Assembly: GCA_937900435.1 (NCBI GenBank)
Contig: CALCEG010000178.1
Location: 1 to 6,124, forward strand
DNA length: 6,124 nt
Source: an uncultured Alphaproteobacteria bacterium
GTDB lineage: Bacteria > Pseudomonadota > Alphaproteobacteria > Rs-D84
Direction: 5' to 3'
In this document: positions 1 to 5,758 of the stretch, one piece after another
How positions within the stretch are numbered: the first letter of the stretch is position 1
How the letters are laid out: each line of letters starts with the position of its first letter
The notes under the pieces: model-generated
What the model saw: the letters and a program-made list of their open reading frames with translations, nothing else
Told to the model about the DNA's origin: nothing
Databases searched by the model: none
Made by a program: the position numbers and the translations under genes

Positions 1-65
1 CTCTCTTTTACTTATTTATATCAAATATTCGCGATTGTTTCAAGCAACGATTTATTTGTTAAATA

Positions 66-90
66 AAAAATCCCTGAAATCAGGGATTTT
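66..90 (-). terminator. Rho-independent terminator of rpsU
   Basis: TCCCTG (71-76), a four-base loop and CAGGGA (81-86) form a perfect six-pair hairpin. On the minus strand it starts about 8 bases after the rpsU stop codon and runs into a T-rich tract (complement of the A-run 65-70). A-rich DNA also flanks the other side, so it could work in both directions, but no plus-strand gene ends here. Confidence 0.85.
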
Positions 91-94
91 AATC

Positions 95-301
95 TTAGAA
101 TCCGAAAACCATACGTTGTTTTGATTGACGTTTCTTTTCGTTGCGTACGGCTTCTTCTTTCAAACGTTTGCGTCTGGTTGTTGGTTTTTCATAACGCTGA
201 CGTTCTTTCATTTCGCGATACAAGCCTTCTTTTTGAGATTTACGTTTTGCAACGCGCAGTGCTTGTTCAACGTTATTATCACGAACTAAAACTTTTACCA
301 T
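95..301 (-). CDS. rpsU: Small ribosomal subunit protein bS21
   Basis: A 68-residue, strongly basic protein of normal length for bS21, a component of the 30S platform near the anti-Shine-Dalgarno end of 16S rRNA that helps translation initiation. The N-terminal block VRDNNVEQALRVAKRK and the following REMKERQRYEKPTTRRKR are the family signature, and the YEKP plus basic run resembles alphaproteobacterial versions. The start is supported by a G-rich ribosome-binding site (AGGGGGTGA, complement of roughly 309-318) at ordinary spacing from the ATG. The gene lies 74 bases downstream of tRNA-Ala on the same strand, separated by a terminator-like hairpin. A weak -10-like TAGAAT (complement of 325-330) follows that hairpin without a convincing -35 box. 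Expression may therefore depend on its own weak promoter, read-through from the tRNA transcript, or both. Confidence 0.95.
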   Translation of the reverse strand: MVKVLVRDNNVEQALRVAKRKSQKEGLYREMKERQRYEKPTTRRKRLKEEAVRNEKKRQSKQRMVFGF

Positions 302-342
302 CGGTTATTCACCCCCTTTACGCAATTCTATCTGTTTTACTG

Positions 343-366
343 AAAAAGGGGATTTAATCCCCCTTT
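343..366 (-). terminator. Terminator-like hairpin between tRNA-Ala and rpsU
   Basis: GGGGAT (348-353) and ATCCCC (357-362) pair around a three-base loop, extended by an A-run (343-347) facing TTT (364-366). Read on the minus strand it is a G/C stem followed by TTTTT, the expected intrinsic terminator, 9 bases after the 3' end of the tRNA. It could terminate the tRNA transcript fully or let a fraction through to rpsU. Confidence 0.75.
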
Positions 367-374
367 CGTTATTT

Positions 375-450
375 TGGTGGAGCCAATCAGACTCGAACTG
401 ACGACCCCCTGCTTGCAAAGCAGGTGCTCTACCAACTGAGCTATGACCCC
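375..450 (-). tRNA. tRNA-Ala (anticodon UGC)
   Basis: A complete 76-base cloverleaf on the minus strand with the 3' CCA encoded (complement of 375-377). The acceptor arms GGGGTCA and TGGCTCC pair throughout and contain the G3:U70 wobble that is the main identity element for alanyl-tRNA synthetase. The anticodon stem CCTGC/GCAGG encloses the loop TTTGCAA, giving anticodon TGC (complement of 415-417), which reads GCA and, with modification, other GCN codons. The D-loop (AGCTCAGTTGGTAGAGC) and T-arm (GTTCGAGTC) match the bacterial consensus. It stands outside any rRNA operon visible here, with its own promoter upstream and a terminator downstream. Confidence 0.97.
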
Positions 451-486
451 AAAACTTTGCGCCTTAATTCTAATCAAAGCGAGTGT

Positions 487-515
487 ATTTTATACATAAA
501 TAATTATAATGTCAA
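487..515 (-). promoter_or_regulatory. Sigma-70-type promoter for tRNA-Ala
   Basis: The minus strand has TTGACA (complement of 510-515), a 17-base spacer and TAAAAT (complement of 487-492). This is a perfect -35 box, optimal spacing and a one-mismatch -10 box. Transcription would start near 480, about 30 bases before the mature tRNA 5' end at 450, leaving a short leader for RNase P to remove. The strength of the match suits a stable-RNA gene. Confidence 0.8.
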
Positions 516-540
516 TATGTTTTTGCAAAAATAATTTGGA

Positions 541-570
541 TTGATTTTGTCTTATAATTGTTCCTATAAT
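541..570 (+). promoter_or_regulatory. Sigma-70-type promoter for the ABC exporter gene
   Basis: TTGATT (541-546), an 18-base spacer and a perfect TATAAT (565-570) lie about 30 bases before the start codon. The predicted transcript would begin near 577 with a leader of about 25 bases. This promoter is divergent from the tRNA-Ala promoter, and the two share the AT-rich 451-595 intergenic region. Confidence 0.65.
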
Positions 571-601
571 GAATCCGTACAAGTAATTTAGGATAATGAA
601 T

Positions 602-2416
602 ATGTTTAATAAATTGAAAAAGTTAATCAAAGGCGATAAGTCAAATGCCAGAATACAATGGTCTTTGTATGGGCGTGTGTGGAGCGAAGTTGGACGACCG
701 TATTGTAAGTGGTTGTTTGCTGGGGTTATATTTACGGTGTTGGCTGCCGGGGCCGAAGCTTATTCGATTACCATCGTTCAGAAAGTAGTGGACGAAGCGT
801 TTATTAGTAAAAGTCTTGATGCGGTGTATTGGCTGGGGATTCAGGTTATTATGGCGTTTGGTGCCAAAGGGACTTTTTCGTATGCCAAGGCACTGGTTAT
901 GTCCAAGGGCGGTTTGATGGCCAGCGCAAACCTGCAAAAAAAGATTTATCGTCATATGACGCGTATGAATTTGGCGCGCTTTTATGGTGATGGAATTGGA
1001 AAAAATTTGAATTATTTTACTGTTCAATCTGGTGCTGTTTTGAATCTGGTTACTGGGGCGGTTATAAAATTGGTGCAAGATGTTGCGACACTGGTTATGA
1101 CGTTGGGATTGATGTTCTATTATGCGCATCAGATGTGTTTGGTTCTGATGTTCTTGGTGCCGGCAATTATGGTGCCGATGGTCTTGATTATGCGTAAAAG
1201 ACGTAAACTGTCGCGCCAATCGTTTGGTATCGCAAATGAAGTGTCACAGCAATTAAATCAGACGTTGCATGGAATTAAAACGATTCAAGCGTTTGCAGCA
1301 GAAAATCGCGAAGAACAAAAATTTGCAAATGTTCTGAATAATTCAATGGTTAATGCATATAAGACAACCCAGACAAATGAACTGCGGTCGCCGATAATGG
1401 AATTTATGATTTCAATAGGGTTGTGTATTGCGCTGATTATGGGGGGGCATTTTATTGCCAGTGGTGCAATTACAACTGGGGATTTTACTGCGTTCTTGTT
1501 GGCGTTGACTGCGGCATATAAACCTGCAAAGTCAATAACAGGAACAGGGGATACGATGCAGCATGGCCTGCTAGCAGCCGAGGTTTTGTTCCATTTCTTG
1601 GACAGCAAGCCTGATATTGTAGATGCGCCAGATGCGCAGGATTTGACCGCAAATAAAATGTCTGTTGCGTTTCGTGATGTGTCGTTTGCGTATAATCCAA
1701 ATGAACCTGTCTTGAAAAATATTAATCTGGATGTACCAGCGGGTAAGGTTTGCGCATTGGTTGGGCCGTCTGGCGGTGGAAAAACAACCTTGTTTAATTT
1801 GCTGGAACGTTTCTATGACCCACAAGTTGGCAAGATAACAATTAATAAAACAGATATTAGAAAATATACATTGAAATCATTGCGTGAAAGTATTGCAGAG
1901 GTTTCACAGTCGGTGTTCTTGTTCAATGGCACAATTGAAGAAAATATAAAATATGGTTGCCCAGATGCAACACATGCGCAGGTTGTCGCAGCAGCGGTGG
2001 CGGCAAATGCGGATGGTTTTATTTCTGAATTCCCAGATGGCTATAATGCACCAGTTGGCGAAGGTGGTGGGTTGCTGTCTGGTGGACAAAGACAACGAAT
2101 CGCAATCGCGCGTGCAATATTAAAAAATGCACCAATCCTGTTGTTGGACGAAGCAACATCTGCGTTGGATACACAAAGCGAAAAGTTAATTCAAGGCGCA
2201 TTGAACGAATTGATGCAGGGACGTACCACTTTCGTTATCGCACACAGATTATCGACAATCTTGGATGCTGATATTATTTGTGTGGTAAAAGATGGCCAGA
2301 TTGTTGAAATGGGAACAGACAGCGAATTGTGTGCGCTGGGTGGGGAATACAAAAAACTGCGCGATATTCAATTTAAAACGGATACCAAGAAAGCATCAAG
2401 GACCAAGAAAAATTAA
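602..2416 (+). CDS. ABC exporter half-transporter (MsbA-like, fused membrane and ATPase domains)
   Basis: An inner-membrane half-transporter of 604 residues, the usual length for MsbA/multidrug/lipid exporters, expected to act as a homodimer. The N-terminal half is an ABC transmembrane domain with about six hydrophobic segments (roughly residues 38-56, 78-98, 153-173, 176-197, 268-288 and 289-308). The C-terminal ATPase has every motif: Walker A GPSGGGKTT (388-396), Q-loop Gln in VSQSVFLFNGT (near 436), signature LSGGQ (492-496), Walker B ILLLDEA with catalytic Glu (near 517), SALD D-loop and the switch His in IAHR (near 548). I start at 602 rather than the in-frame ATG at 596 because AGGA (590-593) lies 8 bases from 602 but only 2 from 596. 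The gene is monocistronic, with its own promoter and terminator and no periplasmic adaptor or partner subunit nearby. The substrate cannot be read from sequence; lipid, peptide or drug are all possible. The C-terminus ends in a Lys-rich tail. Confidence 0.93.
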   Translation: MFNKLKKLIKGDKSNARIQWSLYGRVWSEVGRPYCKWLFAGVIFTVLAAGAEAYSITIVQKVVDEAFISKSLDAVYWLGIQVIMAFGAKGTFSYAKALVMSKGGLMASANLQKKIYRHMTRMNLARFYGDGIGKNLNYFTVQSGAVLNLVTGAVIKLVQDVATLVMTLGLMFYYAHQMCLVLMFLVPAIMVPMVLIMRKRRKLSRQSFGIANEVSQQLNQTLHGIKTIQAFAAENREEQKFANVLNNSMVNAYKTTQTNELRSPIMEFMISIGLCIALIMGGHFIASGAITTGDFTAFLLALTAAYKPAKSITGTGDTMQHGLLAAEVLFHFLDSKPDIVDAPDAQDLTANKMSVAFRDVSFAYNPNEPVLKNINLDVPAGKVCALVGPSGGGKTTLFNLLERFYDPQVGKITINKTDIRKYTLKSLRESIAEVSQSVFLFNGTIEENIKYGCPDATHAQVVAAAVAANADGFISEFPDGYNAPVGEGGGLLSGGQRQRIAIARAILKNAPILLLDEATSALDTQSEKLIQGALNELMQGRTTFVIAHRLSTILDADIICVVKDGQIVEMGTDSELCALGGEYKKLRDIQFKTDTKKASRTKKN

Positions 2417-2442
2417 AAAATCCCCGTTTGGGGATTTTTTTT
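2416..2442 (+). terminator. Rho-independent terminator of the ABC exporter gene
   Basis: TCCCC (2421-2425), a GTTT loop and GGGGA (2430-2434) form a short GC-rich hairpin followed by eight T residues, immediately after the stop codon at 2414-2416. An A-run precedes the stem. Confidence 0.9.
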
Positions 2443-2444
2443 GT

Positions 2445-2473
2445 TTTACATATAAAAATATTGTTATTATAAT
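2445..2473 (+). promoter_or_regulatory. Sigma-70-type promoter for the cysteine-rich protein gene
   Basis: TTTACA (2445-2450), a 17-base spacer and a perfect TATAAT (2468-2473) sit between the upstream terminator and the gene. With a strong purine-rich ribosome-binding site (AAGGAAGGGA, 2491-2500) ahead of the ATG at 2507, this suggests the gene is independently and well expressed. Confidence 0.75.
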
Positions 2474-2506
2474 AAGCCTGTATTTATTCAAAGGAAGGGA
2501 TTTTAT

Positions 2507-3088
2507 ATGAAGTTTAGTTCGTTTATGTCGATTTTTGCGTTGTTGGTTGTTGTGCCAAATGTTGCGTCTGCGGTGACGTGTGGTGGAGTAACATGTAAAT
2601 CAAGTGGTACTTGGTTTTCTGTTGGAAGTGGTATTCAGGTTCGGTCTTTGGGGTATTGTGTCACAGTAAATGGTAGTCAATATTGTGCTGCTTCTGCGGC
2701 GCGTTGTATGACTGGTTATTTTGCTGATACTAGGTCTGGTAATGTATGTGAGATCGCTACTCCTAATGCGGGGTATGCGCCTAGATGCCCGTCAAGTAGT
2801 GGAGCGTCATGTTTTGGATTGTTGTGTACGAAATGTTCCGATTATACTGGTGATTCGAACGCAACATCTGTTGCGGGGTCTGCAAAAAATTCTTGTGGTT
2901 GCTATTTAGCAGCGTCGTCAACGCTTAATGATGGTACGAATGGAAAATTTAAATATTCATCCAATTGTTATTATACGGATTCAACGGATTGTGCAACAAC
3001 TCGTCCTGCATCGGTAGAGGTTACTAATCCAGGTCAAAATGCAACCTGTCCAACCAGTGGGTCTGGTGGTGGTAGTATTGTGAGTTAA
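2507..3088 (+). CDS. Secreted cysteine-rich protein of unknown function
   Basis: I do not recognise a named family. The 193-residue product starts with a classic Sec signal peptide: MKFSS, a hydrophobic core at about residues 6-18, and cleavage predicted after the A-S-A at 20-22. The mature chain of about 171 residues has 15 cysteines (25, 30, 51, 60, 67, 81, 94, 102, 107, 110, 130, 132, 154, 162, 181), many Ser/Thr/Gly/Asn and almost no hydrophobic stretches. It ends in a Gly/Ser linker-like tail (GSGGGS, 185-190). The composition suggests a disulfide-stabilised extracellular or periplasmic protein. There is no lipobox, no membrane anchor after the signal peptide and no sorting motif. The segment around 107-162 (CTKC ... 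ATSVAGS ... CYL ... CYY) looks like a single copy of a Cys-rich repeat, which I vaguely associate with secreted proteins of uncultured gut bacteria; that is recollection, not proof. It is transcribed alone and converges on clpB. Confidence 0.8.
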   Translation: MKFSSFMSIFALLVVVPNVASAVTCGGVTCKSSGTWFSVGSGIQVRSLGYCVTVNGSQYCAASAARCMTGYFADTRSGNVCEIATPNAGYAPRCPSSSGASCFGLLCTKCSDYTGDSNATSVAGSAKNSCGCYLAASSTLNDGTNGKFKYSSNCYYTDSTDCATTRPASVEVTNPGQNATCPTSGSGGGSIVS

Positions 3089-3116
3089 AAAAAATCCCGC
3101 AGATGCGGGATTTTCT
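3089..3116. terminator. Bidirectional terminator shared by the cysteine-rich gene and clpB
   Basis: ATCCCGC (3094-3100), loop AGAT and GCGGGAT (3105-3111) form a perfect seven-pair stem. T-rich tracts follow on both strands: TTTTCTTT on plus, and the complement of the A-run 3088-3093 on minus. It fills the 28 bases between the two converging stop codons, so one hairpin can stop both transcripts. Confidence 0.9.
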
Positions 3117-5174
3117 TTAACCAATCGTTAGATCTTTGCCTTTGACATCGATATAGACTGTGCTGCCTTCACCGATTCCACCGGATAATATCAGGTCGGC
3201 AATTTTATCTTCGACCGCGGTTGTTATCAGACGTTTTAGTGGACGTGCGCCAAAGACAGCGTCATAACCGTTGTCGCCCAGCCATTTTATCGCTTTGTCA
3301 GTTATGTTCATTTCAATATGGCGTTCACTTAAGCGTTTTTCTAAGCCGGCTAGTTGAATCTTTACAATTCTAGCCATAACGTCCTTGCCCAGTGGGTTAA
3401 AGAATACGATTTCATCGATTCGGTTTATAAATTCTGGGCGAAAATTACGTTTTACAGATTCTATGTCTGGCAGGTTGCTGGTCATTATAATAATTGTGTT
3501 TGTAAAGTTCACAACATGACCCTGACCGTCTGTCAGACGACCGTCATCCAATATTTGCAAGAACACATTGAACACATCTGGGTTTGCCTTTTCAATTTCG
3601 TCAAACAACAGCACCTGATATGGTCTGCGTCTGACACTTTCTGTTAAAACGCCACCTTGCTCATAGCCAACATATCCTGGGGGGCTGCCGATTAAGCGTG
3701 ATACGGAATGTGGTTCCATATATTCACTCATATCGATTCGGGTCATTGCTGTGTCATCGTTAAACAGGTATTCTGCCAGTGCCTTGGCAACTTCGGTTTT
3801 GCCGACACCTGTTGGCCCCAGAAACATAAAACTGCCCATTGGACGACGGGGGTCGGACAGGCCTGCGCGACTGCGGCGTATGGCGCGTGCGACAACCCCC
3901 AATGCGTGGTCTTGACCAACGACACGTTTGCGCAGTTCGTCTTCGATATTTAGCAATTTTGATTGTTCTTCGGCATTTAATCTGTCGGCTGGGACACCTG
4001 TCCATTTGCTGACTACTGCGGCAATATGTTCCGGCAGAACCGTTTTATATTCGCGTGCGTCTGCGTTCATTTTTGCTATCTTTTCTTCCAGTTCTGGGAT
4101 TTTGCCGTATTGCAATGCAGATGCTTTTTCATAATCGCCATTACGCATTGCTGTGGCAACTTCGGCCTTGGCGGAATCAAGTGCGGCCATTGCATCGGAC
4201 AATCCGCGCATTTTTTGTTGCTCGGCCTGCCATTGTGCAGTTAATGTTTTGGATTCTTGTTCAACAGTTGCGATAAGTTTTTCAAGTTCCACCAGACGTT
4301 TTTTTGATTCTTCGTCTTTTTCTTTCTTTAATGCCTGTTGTTCGATTTTTAGTTGCATTAAATGACGGTCGACTTCATCCAGTCGGTCTGGTTTTGACGC
4401 AATTTCAATGCGAACGCGTGCGGCGGCTTCGTCAATCAGGTCGATGGCTTTGTCTGGTAAAAATCTGTCAGTGATGTACCGATTCGATAGTTTAACAGCA
4501 GACACTAATGCTGCATCAGCGATTCGTACACCATGATGGCCTTCGTATTTTTCTTTTAAGCCGCGCAAGATAGATATCGTGTCGTCAACAGTTGGTTCGT
4601 CAACATAGACGGGTTGAAATCTGCGTGCCAGGGCAGGGTCTTTTTCAATGTATTGACGGTATTCGTCCAGTGTCGTTGCACCCAGGCAATGTAATTCACC
4701 GCGCGCCAACATTGGTTTTAACAGGTTCGCGGCATCCATACTACCTTCGCCTTTACCAGCACCAACCAAAGTGTGTAATTCGTCAATGAATAAGATTATT
4801 TTTCCGTCTGCGTCTTTGACGGCTTTTAAAATTGCTTTCAGACGACCTTCGAATTGTCCGCGATATGATGCGCCAGCCATCAATGCCCCCATATCCAGCG
4901 ATAATAATTGTTTCTTTAACAGGTTTTCTGGGACATCGCCAGATATTATGCGGTTTGCCAGACCTTCGACAATTGCGGTCTTGCCAACCCCAGGGTTGCC
5001 AATTAAAACAGGATTGTTTTTTGTGCGTCGGCTTAAAACTTGGATAGAGCGTCTGATTTCTTCATCGCGTCCAATAACAGGGTCCAGTTTGCCATCAGCC
5101 GCCAGTTTTGTAAAATCAGTTGTGTATTTTTCAATTGCTTGTTGCGGTGTTTCTTGTAAATCGTCTGGGTTCAT
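3117..5174 (-). CDS. clpB: ClpB disaggregase, naturally lacking the N-terminal domain
   Basis: An AAA+ chaperone that, with DnaK/DnaJ/GrpE, pulls polypeptides out of aggregates in the cytoplasm as a hexamer. The 685 residues begin about where the first ATPase module starts. D1 has Walker A GNPGVGKT (59-66), pore loop GASYRGQFEGR (101-111, Tyr104), Walker B FIDE (129-132) and arginine fingers ARRF (183-186). The coiled-coil middle domain (about 255-385, including LQYGKIPELE) marks ClpB rather than ClpA or ClpC. D2 has Walker A GPTGVGKT (453-460), pore loop GSPPGYVGYEQGG (496-508), Walker B FDEIEKA, sensor 1 MTSN (564-567), NRIDE and sensor 2 GARPLKR (642-648). Typical ClpB is about 860 residues, and the N-domain of about 150 is absent. 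The start is firm: AAAGGAG lies 8 bases before the ATG, and an in-frame TGA sits about 30 bases upstream. D2 is also about 19 residues short just after sensor 1. An RpoH-like promoter precedes it. Confidence 0.95.
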   Translation of the reverse strand: MNPDDLQETPQQAIEKYTTDFTKLAADGKLDPVIGRDEEIRRSIQVLSRRTKNNPVLIGNPGVGKTAIVEGLANRIISGDVPENLLKKQLLSLDMGALMAGASYRGQFEGRLKAILKAVKDADGKIILFIDELHTLVGAGKGEGSMDAANLLKPMLARGELHCLGATTLDEYRQYIEKDPALARRFQPVYVDEPTVDDTISILRGLKEKYEGHHGVRIADAALVSAVKLSNRYITDRFLPDKAIDLIDEAAARVRIEIASKPDRLDEVDRHLMQLKIEQQALKKEKDEESKKRLVELEKLIATVEQESKTLTAQWQAEQQKMRGLSDAMAALDSAKAEVATAMRNGDYEKASALQYGKIPELEEKIAKMNADAREYKTVLPEHIAAVVSKWTGVPADRLNAEEQSKLLNIEDELRKRVVGQDHALGVVARAIRRSRAGLSDPRRPMGSFMFLGPTGVGKTEVAKALAEYLFNDDTAMTRIDMSEYMEPHSVSRLIGSPPGYVGYEQGGVLTESVRRRPYQVLLFDEIEKANPDVFNVFLQILDDGRLTDGQGHVVNFTNTIIIMTSNLPDIESVKRNFRPEFINRIDEIVFFNPLGKDVMARIVKIQLAGLEKRLSERHIEMNITDKAIKWLGDNGYDAVFGARPLKRLITTAVEDKIADLILSGGIGEGSTVYIDVKGKDLTIG

Positions 5175-5215
5175 TGTGATTGCTCCTTTGATGATTTTGT
5201 TTCATTTAAACGTAT

Positions 5216-5243
5216 ATATAGTGCCATAAAAATTCATTTCAAG
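5216..5243 (-). promoter_or_regulatory. Putative heat-shock (sigma-32/RpoH-type) promoter of clpB
   Basis: On the minus strand, CTTGAAA (complement of 5237-5243) equals the sigma-32 -35 consensus. It is followed after 14 bases by ACTATAT (complement of 5216-5222), close to the CYTATxT -10 motif described for alphaproteobacterial RpoH promoters. Transcription would start near 5208, giving a leader of about 34 bases to the clpB ATG. The location upstream of a classic heat-shock gene supports the call, but the -10 match is imperfect. Confidence 0.55.
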
Positions 5244-5296
5244 ACACAGGAAGATATGCCCTTGGGCGGACTTTTTACGATTTTGTAAAAGATTGC

Positions 5297-5324
5297 TTGA
5301 CTTTTGTTTTATTTTGTTATAAAT
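5297..5324 (+). promoter_or_regulatory. Sigma-70-type promoter of rpmB
   Basis: TTGACT (5297-5302) is followed by a TATAAAT block (5318-5324) with a spacer of 15-17 bases depending on which hexamer is taken as the -10 box. The start codon is about 33 bases further on, preceded by AAGG (5344-5347) at a 9-base spacing. Divergent from the clpB promoter, which lies in the same 182-base intergenic region. Confidence 0.6.
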
Positions 5325-5356
5325 TTAGCGTCGCTATTAATAAAAGGTAGAGTATT

Positions 5357-5725
5357 ATGCCACGTGTATGTAAAGTTACAGGTAAAAAAACAGAAGTTGG
5401 AATGAACGTTTCCCACTCTCATCGTCGTACAAAACGTACTTTTTTACCTAATCTTCAAAAGTTAAAGTTCCACAGTGATATCTTGGGACGTGAATTTTCA
5501 TTGCGCATTTCAACAGCTGGGTTGCGTACATTGACAAAGCATGGCGGTTTAGATGGCTATGTAATGTCAAAGCCTGTGTCCCGCTTGACTGAAGAAATGG
5601 CTGTGATTAAGAAAGCAATCGAAAAGAAAGCAGGGAAACCTGCAGCACCTGCGAAAAAGCCTGTACACAAGGCAAATCGTAGTGCACGTTTGGTAAAAAA
5701 AGTTGAAGCCAAGAAGGCAAAATAA
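5357..5725 (+). CDS. rpmB: Large ribosomal subunit protein bL28, with extended C-terminal tail
   Basis: A basic 50S ribosomal protein needed for late large-subunit assembly. The N-terminal block shows the family pattern: CKVTGKK (5-11), VGMNVSHSHRRTKRTFLPNLQ (14-34), LGREFSLRISTAGLRTL (43-59) and GGLDGY (63-68). The HSHRRTKRTFLPNLQ region resembles alphaproteobacterial L28. The 122-residue length exceeds the roughly 95-100 residues usual for that group; residues from about 85 onward form a Lys/Ala/Pro-rich, probably disordered tail (AIEKKAGKPAAPAKKP and onward). The start follows a clear ribosome-binding site (AAGG at 5344-5347). Unlike the other protein genes here, no terminator hairpin follows the stop codon, and the DNA beyond about 5730 may not belong to the same genome. 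Confidence 0.95.
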   Translation: MPRVCKVTGKKTEVGMNVSHSHRRTKRTFLPNLQKLKFHSDILGREFSLRISTAGLRTLTKHGGLDGYVMSKPVSRLTEEMAVIKKAIEKKAGKPAAPAKKPVHKANRSARLVKKVEAKKAK

Positions 5726-5758
5726 TTTCTTTGCAAAATAGAAATATTAGTTAAGGAT

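Noticed and set aside
1..65. Possible gene end or hairpin at the left edge (ATTGTT...AACGAT near 36-55)
   Set aside because: There is no convincing coding frame, and the hairpin is short with a wobble pair. I see nothing supportable here.
121..357. Plus-strand open frame of 78 codons opposite rpsU
   Set aside because: It is the complement of rpsU and the following hairpin; it has no family resemblance and its translation looks arbitrary.
541..595. Exporter start at 596 instead of 602
   Set aside because: The only Shine-Dalgarno-like AGGA (590-593) is 2 bases from 596 but 8 bases from 602, so the second ATG is preferred; the two differ by two residues.
641..1219. Minus-strand open frame of 192 codons opposite the ABC exporter
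   Set aside because: A His/Asn/Gln-rich translation typical of an antisense shadow of a membrane-protein gene. The exporter on the other strand has every ABC motif.
2292..2510. Plus-strand open frame overlapping the exporter 3' end and running into the start of the next gene
   Set aside because: It reads through the terminator and promoter region, and its product is a frame-shifted version of the exporter C-terminus.
4771..5229. Plus-strand open frame of 152 codons opposite clpB
   Set aside because: It is the antisense of the highly conserved D1 coding region, with no ribosome-binding site and no recognisable domain.
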